From: Hydnum rufescens UP504
Taxonomy: Eukaryota > Basidiomycota > Agaricomycetes > Cantharellales > Hydnaceae
Direction: 5' to 3'
Assembly (NCBI GenBank): GCA_014904985.1
Contig: MU129059.1
Coordinates: 85,878 to 149,877 of the forward strand
DNA: 64,000 bases
Position numbers and translations under genes: made by a program. Shown one piece after another: positions 54,141 to 64,000 of the stretch (its first letter is position 1; each line of letters begins with the position of its first letter). The notes under the pieces were generated by a model, which saw nothing but the letters and a program-made list of their open reading frames with translations, had not been told where the DNA came from and ran no database searches.

Positions 54141-56290
54141 CATGTGAGAGCTGGCTACTGTCTCAGGAAACTTGAGTAGCGAGGCGCAGACACCCGGCAA
54201 GAAACGATACATAAGAAGATAGCATGCCTACCGCTCTCTGGGAACAGAAGGAGAACAATTGTCAATGAGCTCGCAGACAATGTGATCGAACTAGTGCTAT
54301 ATATGGGGAGCGGGAGTTATAGTCAGCGGTCAATTGCAAGTCGTGCTGTCGCTGAATAGAAGTCTGAGCCAAGTGAGACCAGAAGAGAGCGGATGACGCG
54401 TTCGCTTACTGTCGGGGACTGTCTACGATGTCTCAGTGATAGATCGCACTGTAGCTCGATTGTTTTAAGAGATACAGATAAAATATAAACTATAACCGCG
54501 TAAACATATACACATAGAAAAAGACATATGTCACCCCGCCAAGTATGACTGCAATTAAATCGAGGCGGAATCGTGGGCAAGGATTGTCGTTTGGAACGAG
54601 GATGAGGGCGGGAGGTCAGTGCGCCAAACTGAGGCTCTTCCGGGGGCCAACAGCCTGAGAGAGAGAGTGACACCTCATGAACTACGGACATACTCAAAGG
54701 AGGACTCTATTACACTTGGGCATCTACAGGATAAGATCCCGTACGACACCGCGTGATACCACAATGAGACGCCATAGAAGTCTACAGACGTACATGGGAT
54801 CGTTTGATTACAAAATCGCAATGGCGATATAACGCGACATCCTCAGAACAATCAGAAGCTCAGCAGTCGCGAGAGAAGGCAGACAGGCCTCTGATAGTAG
54901 AAAAGTGAAAGAACGCAGTGGCGCATATCACCGTTCTTATAAGAAAGTCTCCACCAAATCAAGCCATGTTCACGTATTGGCAGTTCGACATCCTTCTCGC
55001 ATACTCGTGACAGACAGAGAAGGGTGTATAAAATAAGCGCTCACACAATCTTCACGAATAGAAAATCTAACATGGCCGGTCACTGTTGAGTATAGGGGCA
55101 AACCATCTAGTCCTTTATATTGGCAAGCCCAGGGCGCACTCGCAGGCAGTTGGATTCCTGAGTAGAAGCAAAGATACATAGCTTTACATATGTGGACGAT
55201 CCATAAAAGCATCTGGTAAGCGCGCACTGACTAATCGAACCCATCCATCATAGAGCTCGGGGCATCTGCGCTGCTCGCTTGCTCGCTGAGAACTCTTGAT
55301 GACTCAGTATCTTAAGGTGCTACAATGGCGATCTTGGATATTTCGGCTGCGATATGCGCAGTAAGTTCTGAGTGCGCATGACTGCGGTGTCTTAAGCTGC
55401 TGGCTCATGTATGGGTGAAAGGAGCAAATAATACCAAAGGAGATCGCTTACCTTAGCATCAGGGAAGCCAGGCTTGTGGGTGATAGATGGAGCAGCGCAA
55501 AATGGGAGGCAAAGCGGCGATTGCGCTATTGTCGCTCACTCGAGTCTTGACGTGTGTGAGGAGGATATCTTAGGGGGCTGACTCTCACATAAATCGCAAT
55601 ACAATGTGAGAGGCTCGTTGCACTACAACCGGACCTTCTGCAGAGAGGGAATACTTCATCATACTCAACGAAGGACTCTGGACAGAGCTCATATAGATCA
55701 CATATCGCGATAGACGTCACTGACATAAAAACTAAATAATGTGGATGCTACTCCCCTTTCACGCCATACATATACACTTAATATGAAATAGCTAAATCGT
55801 GAGCCACACCTTTCTTACTCATCAGGTATTGGCGCGCAGTCTCTAGCCTAAAAACATCGCAGGGACAAACCTGAATTACTCAAGTGTGTCGATGGAAAGT
55901 GAAGAATTCAACTCTCAATGTAGCAAATCAGAAGCATCAAGATGGGAGTAGAATAGAAAAGAAGGTCTAGAGAGCCATGTCGCTAATAGAAAATTCGCAT
56001 GTGTGAAAATGCCGAACTAATAACGGCGGATGTTGCATACAGTCTTAGAAGGGGATGACCCGGACAAGTGCTGAGATGGGGAACCTCAACGAAGCAACCT
56101 TTCGTGGAGGTCTGTTATACCCGGAGCGAGACAGACTGCCGCATATAGCGATGAGCGCAGGAACCTAGTACAGACGCACGAAGTGCTGCCAGAAGATCCT
56201 TCGAGAGAGTGCCGGAAAGATGGGTCATAAGTTATGCACTCTGGAGATATGAAACTGCCTCCAGAACGCGCTCCTCAGAGCTCGCGAGAT
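54141..56290. other. Gag-position interval with no readable coding sequence
   Basis: All six frames are densely interrupted over about 2.1 kb where the rest of gag would be expected. The composition differs from the flanks: it is CpG-richer and has many short gaga, ctcgc and agcgc motifs. Near 56190 a stretch (gagagtgccggaaagatggg) could be the remnant of a Gag zinc-knuckle region, but this is weak. I see no gene. Confidence 0.5.
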
Positions 56291-56297
56291 AGGGGGT

Positions 56298-59200
56298 TTG
56301 CTGCAGAGAACCTTCTCGCCAAGACGTCATTCTCCGCCAAACATCCCAATGAAGAAAGATAGACATCAAAATATGCTGACGAAAAAAATCCCAAGCAATC
56401 CTCCAACATATCGTTTTACCACAGACTTTCAGGATGCCTGTGAAGACAAGGAGATAGCAAAGAAGGTGCTAAACCAAACAGTCGAAATAACTCTTGGAGA
56501 CTTCCTTGGAACGGCCCATGGACCTGCCAAAATACTTGCAGCTGGACTAAAGCTCAAACGCGAATATAATCCTAAACATCGAGAGCCACTCACAGTCAAT
56601 CATGTTACTCTAAAACCGCGTTTTCCCACGATGGAAGCCTCTGACTATGACTCTGATGATGAAGCAGAATTGGAGGACTACTACGATCTTATGATGACCA
56701 AAGACCTTGATGAAGAGCCGTATCCACAACAATCGCAAAATCATCATCAAGCACAAGTAAATCTCGTAGGAATCCTTGGACCAAACCCCTTATTTGCTAT
56801 GGACACAGGAAAGATTGCAGCCAAGGCCACAGGACAAAATGGAACTAAAGACGTTGTACTCATGATCGACACTGGATCCGAATTAAACCTCATCTCCCAG
56901 GAAGTTCAGCAGAGGTTAAACATCCCAATAGACTATGATGGACAAAACTGGTCATTGCAAGGAATCAACAGTGGACCTGAACCTCTAGTTGGATGCTGTC
57001 GAAATGTCCCAATCGAAATAGGAGGAATACGATTCGATCATCACTTCTTTGTCAAAAAGGGAAGCTTCGAAGGCCATGATATACTCCTTGGACAACCCTG
57101 GCTGGTAGGAGTTGGTGCCCAAATCAAATACGAAGGAGCTACGAACGGAATCCATGGAATGGACATTCAAGTCTACGAAAAAGGGAACCCATCAGGATCA
57201 TCAGTCTCTCTCCATGCCCTTATGAATGAATCCAGAGAACAGGATAAACTCGTTCTTGCAGCAGCAGTGATACCACCAGACGAATGGCCCCCAGATACAA
57301 GCAAACCAAGCCCAACACAGCCGCAATATCGATATAAAACAAATGGAGTATCATTGGTTCGAACTGCACCCAAACCCCCATTACAAAATTACGAATACTA
57401 TCACACAGAGGCAACCCCATCTGACCAATCGTTACAAGGAAACTCGCCATTTGTTCCAATGTTTGGCAGGGAATTGTCAGAGGCCTTATGACTCCCAGAA
57501 ACGCGCACAAAGGATTTCAGTCCAAGCACGAACAAGTACCTCATGGATGCTGTCATAAACAAGGAAAGCGTATCTGCACGGTATCTTCACGAAACTTGGA
57601 AATCGTCCTCCGCAGCATCAGGAAATCAACTTGAGGATAATCTTGTGCGCGTTTACAACAAATTGAAGTCAACCCTCGTCAACAAATATCCCGAAAAAGC
57701 GGAAAACTTCAGCTATCGCATTGGCCAGGTCATCAGGAATGCAAAGAAGACAAAGTACAAGACTGTGGATAAGAAGAAAAATCCAATACCCCTAGGAGTT
57801 ACTCGAAAACCAGTCATTCGTCTTCCCTACAAGGATCTTCCATTGATAACACCTCTCATTCTCCCCACGCATCCCCCCAGCTTGAAAGACTTCCAGTACA
57901 CCAAGAAGCTTACCCCAGAACGAGTCAAAAAGATAATCGACAATATCCCCAACGACTTCCTTTCAGAAGAAGAATTGGACTTGCTGCTCTATGTGGTTGC
58001 TCAAAGGGAAAGGGGTCTTGCATTTGACGAATCTGAACGAGGAATCTTCAAGACAGAATACTTCCCAGATTATGTTATGGAAACAGTCCCTCACATTCCA
58101 TGGGAACTGCCTCCTATTCGTCCACCAAAAGCTATTGTCGCCACACTCATCAAGATGATCAAAGATCAATTGGCAGCTGGGAAGTACAAAACATCGTGGT
58201 CCTCCTATCGTTCCCAAATGTTCGCAGTAGCAAAACCTAAAGGAGGCATTCGAATCGTCCATGATTTACAACCCCTAAACGCAGTCTCAGTTAAAGACTC
58301 AGGATTGCCACCAAACATCAATGACTTTGCAGACAGCTTTGTGGGACACTCGGTCTATATTGTCGCAGATCTCTATGCAGGATATGATGGACGACGACTG
58401 GCAGAAGAATCCCAAGAACTCACGACAAGCGATTCACCATTGGGTCCTGTAAAGCTCACAACACTGCCCCAAGGATACACGAACTCCATGCAAGAATTCA
58501 TGAAAACAGTTACACACATGATCAGGCCTATGATCCCAGATAGAGCTGAAGCCTTTGTGGATGATGTGGCAGGAAAAGGACCAAAAACGCGGTACAATGA
58601 TGAACCTATCTCTGAAAACCCAAATATTCGACGTTACATATGGGAATTCGCTCAGGTCGTTGACGAATTATTCGCTATCTTCATCGAAGCTGGATGTACG
58701 GCCTCTGGATCGAAACTCGTACTCGCGACGCCTCTCATACACATTGTGGGGAATGTTTGTTCAATGGAAGGAAGAAGACCCCACCATGGAATCATCACGA
58801 AAATAAAGAACTGGCCGCGCCCAACGAATGTGACACAAGTCCGCGGATTCCTAGGAACAGTTGGAGTTGCTCGAAATTGGATTTGGCAATTTGCCAAAAT
58901 AGCCAAACCTCTCACATTACTCACCAAGAAGACCCCAATGAATTCGAATGGAATGATCAAGCTGAAGAAGCCATGAATCAGCTAAAGGAAGCCTCCACAA
59001 ACCTTCCTGCTCGAAAATCCTTGAACATCGACATAGCCAGAGTGTTAAAAGAAGACGAACGCACCTCAGATTATGGCCTTGTAACACTTGCAGTGGACAG
59101 CTCCATCATTGCAGTAGGCTGGATCGAATATCAAACCTTGGAAGATGGACGTCACCCCATTGTCTTTGGATCAGTAACCAACAACGAGGCTGAAACCAAG

Positions 59201-61417
59201 TATTCCCAGCCACAAATCGAATTAAAAGGACTATTCAAGGCACTCAAAGCCCAAAGAAATGACCTCTGGGGAATCCATTTTAGAGTGGAAGTGGACGCCA
59301 AATTCCTAAAACAAACTATCAACACACCAGGATTACCAAACGCGGCTATGTCACGATGGATTTCCTATATCCAGCTATTCGATTTTGAATTGGTTCATGT
59401 CCCTGCAACAAAACACCAAGGTCCAGATGGATTATCCAGGCGCCCAGCACACGAAAATGACTCAACCAATTCAGAAGATGAACTGGAACCAGATGAACCA
59501 GGCCATTTTATCACTGGGCCACGATTTCTTGAAGAATATGAACACTGGGTTATGCATAGTTCCTCAGCATCCAGACTATCAGCAACAAGAATCAAAAGGG
59601 AATCCTATGAAGACATCATTGAATTCAGGCAAAATCACACAGTACTCTCAATCAAGCCCCAAGAGAACACAACAAGAAGTGGTGGATTTGTGGCTCTCTC
59701 CTATCAAGCCCACTCATCTGCTCAAAACCATCCCAAATCACTCTCCCAACATTCACAGTCCCAACACCCAGAAACTGATTCAGAAATTAAAGAACACCCT
59801 CACAAACTCAAGGATTCTGATGGAAAAGACTATTGGGAAAGGATTCAATACTACCTGGAACACATAAAAATACCCCCAGGAGTCCAGAACACCAAGACAT
59901 TCATCCAGGCCACCAAACACTATTTTATGTATCAAGGAACCCTGTGGAGAAGACCTAGAAATGGCCAATTACCATTAAAAGTGATCAAAAACCCGGATGA
60001 TCGAGCTCGCTTATGTAAGGCTGCACATGACGAATCAGGCCACCGCGGACGAGACCCGACTTTCAAGAAATTATCCGATAGATTCTTTTGGCCGAATATG
60101 CTATCCTATGTGGCCTGGTATTGCCGGACATGCCATGAATGCCAATTAAGGTCAACAACCCGACCAAAAATCACTTTAAGCCCAACCTACGTTAATACCA
60201 TATTACGTAAATTTAATATGGACACGGTCCATATGCCGGTATCAAGCGGATTCAAATATATCGTGGATCTTCGGGACGATCTCTCCGGATGGCTGGAAGC
60301 AAAAATGTTACGTAAGGCCTCAAGTAAGCACGTCGCCCGGTTTCTATTCGAGGACGTCATGTGCCGGTTCGGCTGCGTATTACAAATCACAACGGATAAC
60401 GGAACGGAATTCGACGGACTAGTTCAAACAATGGCGGATGAATATAATGTCCCTATAGTCCGAGCTGCCCCTTATCACCCGGAAGCAAATGGAATGATAG
60501 AACGCGGGCACAGGACCTGGATAAACTCGCTATTCGTTGCATGCAGAGGAAACCCGAGCAAATGGTCAAACTATTTTTATTCATGCATGTGGGCGGACCG
60601 AGTGACGGTAAAACGAACGACCGGCTACACCCCCTATTACCTACTCTACGGAATAAATCACGTGTTTCCATTCGACATTACAGACGCATCATGGTACACA
60701 TTAAAATGGGGAACTATCCAAACTACGGAAGAACTACTAGGAATCCGCGGAATCCAATTGGCGCATAGAGACGAGGATATTCAAGCCGCCTCAAATACCG
60801 TCCTTCAAGCAAGAATTCGAAGCGCTCAGGATTATGCTAGACGAAATGAAAATACATTGGTCAACGGAAACTATCAACCGGGTACAATTGTGTTGGTATA
60901 CAATTCGGTATTACAAATGCAACATGGACGAAAAGGGGAAATACGGTGGATTGGGCCATACCGAGTTCAGCATCACCACCCCCGCGGATCCTATCAACTG
61001 GCAGAATTAGATGGGACCCCGATCAATGGAGTATTCGCCGGCAATCGTTTAAAGAAATACCATATGCGCGACCAAATAGCCACAATAGACACCGCCGGAA
61101 ACGAGAGCCACAGCGCCACGGACCATGAATTAAATCAAAATAATATGGCGAAATACACGAAAAATATGGACCAAGCTATGAAATATAGGGGAACAACAAT
61201 TACGACGAAACAACACGTTCCGGTATCGCTTGGACCAGAAAATCAATTAAGAACCTATCTTTGGCCGCCGCCGAGAGCCACAGATTCGTGGGGCTATTGG
61301 GAAAACAAAATTGTGGAGTGGAAACGAAGGAACCTTCTACAAGAACTCCTAGGGAACACCTCGCAGGAGCCCCAGATCTCCGAATCCGCTTACGAATCCC
61401 CTGAAGAGACTCCTTAA
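56298..61417 (+). pseudogene. Ty3/Gypsy Pol: protease, RT, RNase H, integrase; one stop and one frameshift
   Basis: The polyprotein starts in a frame open from 56298. The aspartic protease motif IDTGSELN is at 56868. A TGA at 57489 (after ELSEAL) interrupts the same frame, which continues with the reverse transcriptase: first Asp in YIVADLYAGYD, catalytic FVDD at 58554-58565 (YxDD position), then GFLGTVGVARNWI. Near 58930-58940 the frame changes by one base inside aagaagacccc, and the rest is open to 61417. It contains RNase H (TLAVDSSIIAVGWIEYQ), an integrase HHCC finger (HDESGHRG, CRTCHEC), the catalytic set MDTV, TTDNGTEF and HPEANGMIERGHR, and a C-terminal GPYRV segment. No chromodomain was seen. 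Two lesions make this copy non-autonomous unless one is a sequencing error. Confidence 0.92.
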
Positions 61418-62002
61418 AAGGAAAATTCAATTCTTAAAAAGGAAATCCCTGAAACATTTTCTACAAGCCGCATCACAAGACTACGACTAAAACTATGAAT
61501 TCAAGACGACCCTAGAGACACGAGGCAAAGAAAATCCCGAATTAACGCCCCTAGAGCCATGAAATGTTGAATCACGGAATGTGCCGAAACCTACGAAAAC
61601 TCTTTTCAACCGTCTTAAAAAACCTGCAGCCGCATCAAAATCGATCCCCCTCTTCTCCTGGCTCCCTTTTCTATGTGACTATGTGATCCTCTGCGCTCCT
61701 GACCAACTATCGCGAAGTTTTAACTTAATAATATGGCGTAACGAACCTGGCGACCCTTCATCTTCCGTCTCTTCCTCATTCTCATTCCATTCGGTATCTA
61801 TCGTCCATGCGCAACAACTCCATCGACCTGCCGACTAAATCATCACAGCTAATATCTAAACTATGGCAAGGAATGGCTAAATAACGTCAAAACGCGAGTA
61901 TAGTAAGCCTGACAAGTATAAAAGCGACACAACAGCTAACCAACGATACCCAAGCCCATTTTTCGCATCCTATCGTACCCATCAAAACCATCCTATCTCG
62001 AC
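61418..62002. promoter_or_regulatory. Interval between pol and the extra ORF, with a TATA box
   Basis: No coding frame is supported over 585 bp. A consensus TATA box (tataaaag, 61917-61924) lies 79 bp before the ATG of the next ORF, in a context (agtataaaagcgacacaaca) that suggests a dedicated promoter. The extra ORF may therefore be transcribed separately from the genomic RNA. Confidence 0.45.
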
Positions 62003-63349
62003 ATGTCCGACTCCACTCATTTCGACTCGACCGCGAGCTCTGTACAAAGCTACACATTCGAATACATCCAGACGCCTGCTCCCTCTCCTACTCCACCCAC
62101 GCCGCTCGTAGAACTTAATCTGGACGGCGACATCTTCCTCTCGTCTCAAGTTAAAAAGGAACAAAATGTAACCGACGAGGTATGGAACGCAGGACATCCA
62201 CAAAAGGCATCGCTAACAATAAAACAGACCTTTTGGCCCGACTCGATCTCTTCTTCGCATGCTATTGTCAGGAATTACAATATCAACGAATCTTCTACCA
62301 ACGCGCAACCACTTGCACCGCTCAAAACCCAGCGAACCGTCGACCCTCGTCTTTCATTGCGTCCCCAGACTATTAATCTCTACCCACGCGCTATACTTCC
62401 TCCGTTCATTCCTCTTCCCGCTCAACCCTCGAAAGAACCTGAATCGACTCAAAAAGACATTGTCAGTCGCCAAGCAACCCCTACTGCGCAGCAATTACAC
62501 GAGTCCTCAGACTCTCCCACGGGATCTCTCACCTCGAAAAGCACTCGCTCCTCGTATCATCCTTCCCATCGGTCCTATTCTCCTTCCCAGCCTCCTCGCG
62601 CACCCCGCAGCCTTCGTAAAATCAGTATACCGCGACCTGGTAAAAACGCCAACTCTTACCGCGCATGGCCGTCCTATCGACAAGCGATTATAGATCGCGA
62701 GTACAACGCAGCGCAGAAACTCGATGAGGTCCAACGCGAGTATGAAGAGAAGCGAAAGGAAGATATAAAGGACAACGCGGAACTACTTGACCAGTTAAGT
62801 CGCACCATCGCCAATCACAACCTGCAAATGGATTCTCTCACGCCACCCCTCTCTCTTCTTTCGGCAACCCTACATCAACGAGAAGCCGACCTCAAGGCGA
62901 AAGCCAAAGACCTCGATAAACGCGACCTCAAACTTTTACAACACGAGCAGTGTGTAACCAATTGGCGCGATCGGCTGCTCTATCCATCTACGTATCACCA
63001 TGTTACCCAAGTCGACCGTCTCGCTAAAATATTTATCCAAGCAGCAGATATCGTGCGACAACAGCATCGTTTAGACACCCCGTACACAGCATTCATCCTC
63101 CATCGTCGTATCGCCCCTGCACTCGCCAAGCTATCCGAATCCCTCCGCGCTTCGCACGATCTCGCCCCTTCCATCTCGACCGATGACCGAGCCGTCGAAT
63201 ATTATAAGAAATACGTGCATGACATTCAGTATGACTTAAAGGACGACGAATGGGCCGAATTCAAGAACACCCCGACCGCGTACGAACTAACGGACCTTCC
63301 ATCCAACCCGGCGACCGACGAATCGGACGACGACGCGAACGGCTGGTAG
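62003..63349 (+). CDS. Intact 448-aa ORF downstream of integrase, unknown function
   Basis: The ATG at 62003 starts a Ser/Thr/Pro-rich N-terminal third (MSDSTHFDSTASSVQSYTF), a basic Ser/Arg-rich part (about residues 165-215), then a strongly helical charged region (about 230-315, with QREYEEKRKEDIKDNAELLD and READLKAKAKDLDKRDLKLL) predicted to be coiled coil. A helical C-terminal domain (IFIQAADIVRQQHRL, AFILHRRIAPALAKLSESLR) and an acidic end ATDESDDDANGW follow. There is no signal peptide, membrane segment or zinc knuckle. It lies where envelope genes occur in retroviruses but does not look like one. Codon use is CpG-rich like the integrase part. It could be an accessory protein of the Gypsy element, or a gene next to its end. 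Confidence 0.7.
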   Translation: MSDSTHFDSTASSVQSYTFEYIQTPAPSPTPPTPLVELNLDGDIFLSSQVKKEQNVTDEVWNAGHPQKASLTIKQTFWPDSISSSHAIVRNYNINESSTNAQPLAPLKTQRTVDPRLSLRPQTINLYPRAILPPFIPLPAQPSKEPESTQKDIVSRQATPTAQQLHESSDSPTGSLTSKSTRSSYHPSHRSYSPSQPPRAPRSLRKISIPRPGKNANSYRAWPSYRQAIIDREYNAAQKLDEVQREYEEKRKEDIKDNAELLDQLSRTIANHNLQMDSLTPPLSLLSATLHQREADLKAKAKDLDKRDLKLLQHEQCVTNWRDRLLYPSTYHHVTQVDRLAKIFIQAADIVRQQHRLDTPYTAFILHRRIAPALAKLSESLRASHDLAPSISTDDRAVEYYKKYVHDIQYDLKDDEWAEFKNTPTAYELTDLPSNPATDESDDDANGW

Positions 63350-64000
63350 GCCGTCACCACAACTTGTCCTCGCCTCGCAGTACATACACCTCGTCCAACG
63401 CAGTCCTCCATCCTCTCCCCTTCCTTTCCTATCCTCTTCCTCTCTCTCATTAAAAACAAAAAGAAATATGTGCTCGCCCCAATGTACCATCTCTCTCGCC
63501 TGAAGGAAAGACTTCTCCTTTGCTCTCCTTCCTCTCCATGTAAAAACTATGTCGCCTGTTGGCAAAATGATGTTCATTTCTCCTAACTCTCATCTCTCTC
63601 AAAGTCTGAAAGCCTCTATGTCACTTGAATCCTTTTCTTAAGACTGACCTCGCCTGGTGATGTACTTAAAAAAACAAAAAAAAAAAAAAAAAAAAAATCA
63701 ATCAAAATCAACAAATCAATCAAATCAAGTCAAAAGAAAAACAAAAAAAAAGTCATAGTCTGTATAAAAACAAAAATTCCACAAGTCCATAACAACAAAC
63801 CATGCTAATTAGGAGACTCATGACTTAACCAGTAAAAAAACAACAGTCATTAATCAAAAAAAATTCACTGAAACCAAACCGAACCGAGTGCCCTGACAAT
63901 CCAAGGGTCCCTCAAATCTAGACCATCTCAAATCCATTCATAAAGCACTTCTCACACAAAATCCTCTTTCCCCATCCCATCCACCGACTCTAAAAAGAAC
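63350..64000. other. 3' region after the extra ORF, A-rich tract
   Basis: No gene was seen. A pyrimidine-rich stretch (63400-63550) is followed by an A-rich tract with an A-run of 24 near 63680 and further caatcaaatcaa repeats to 63760. The expected 3' LTR copy of 52097-53800 does not begin before the window ends. Confidence 0.5.

Noticed and set aside
6121..61417. Classical repeat-induced point mutation (RIP) as in ascomycetes
   Set aside because: The stops implicate CpG (CGA to TGA) rather than CpA, integrase and the last ORF are CpG-rich and intact, and the organism looks basidiomycete.
62003..63349. Envelope gene of a fungal errantivirus-like element
   Set aside because: No signal peptide, furin-type site or membrane segment; the protein is coiled-coil and acidic.
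63660..63760. A-rich tract as a poly(A) tail of a LINE or a retrocopy
   Set aside because: It is interrupted by caatc repeats, no endonuclease/RT ORF of LINE type precedes it, and no target duplication was seen.

Overview
The window looks like a transposon-dense, repeat-rich segment of a mushroom-forming basidiomycete (Agaricomycete) genome. The signs are GT-AG introns of about 50-60 nt throughout, a KDZ transposase with a CxC2-type cysteine cluster, Agaricomycete-type hAT and pogo transposases, a Ty3/Gypsy element, several uncharacterised gene families of mushroom-genome type, and host gene fragments that keep their introns. There is one assembly gap (12746-12967). No bacterial, organellar, rRNA or tRNA gene was recognised.

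Layout. 1-2.8 kb: a minus-strand gene of an uncharacterised family, with 42-bp and 15-bp coding minisatellites. 2.8-5.6 kb: unrecognised plus-strand exon remnants, then a ribosomal protein eL36 pseudogene. 6.1-9.8 kb: a dead KDZ transposase. 9.9-10.8 kb: a fragment of the end of RPB1, including its CTD. 10.8-14.5 kb: an unknown gene split by a solo LTR with a 4-5 bp target duplication; that LTR copy carries the N gap and has its blocks out of order. 14.9-42.4 kb: two tail-to-tail copies of an unusual LTR-type element ('module element'). Its long reading frame has no recognisable reverse transcriptase and is broken almost only by TGA stops. It is interrupted by a pogo/Tigger transposon (18.1-20.7 kb), a 1.4-kb palindrome (29.4-30.8 kb) and an 8.9-kb hAT element (31275-40140). 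The hAT element has matching termini, an 8-bp target duplication, and carries broken pieces of COQ1-like and XPO1/CRM1-like genes. 42.5-47.5 kb: tandem repeats and an uncharacterised plus-strand gene, probably split by a diverged LTR. 47.8-49.6 kb: a degenerate minus-strand gene. 50.8-51.9 kb: a foldback element, then a Brr2-like helicase fragment. 52.1-64 kb: a Ty3/Gypsy element with a 1.7-kb 5' LTR, a primer-binding site, a damaged gag region, a protease-RT-RNase H-integrase frame with one stop and one frameshift, and an intact extra 448-aa ORF after integrase.

Main themes. (i) Coding sequences of every transposon class here are inactivated mostly by TGA, and at one homologous site three copies read CGA, TGA and TGA. 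That fits deamination of methylated CpG. (ii) Fragments of conserved housekeeping genes (eL36, RPB1, COQ1, XPO1, BRR2) lie among or inside the transposons and keep introns, so they moved as DNA. (iii) The least known items are the module element with its long RT-less ORF, the gene-carrying hAT, and the post-integrase ORF of the Gypsy element. Identifications were made by reading translated sequence and recalling family motifs; no database search was run.
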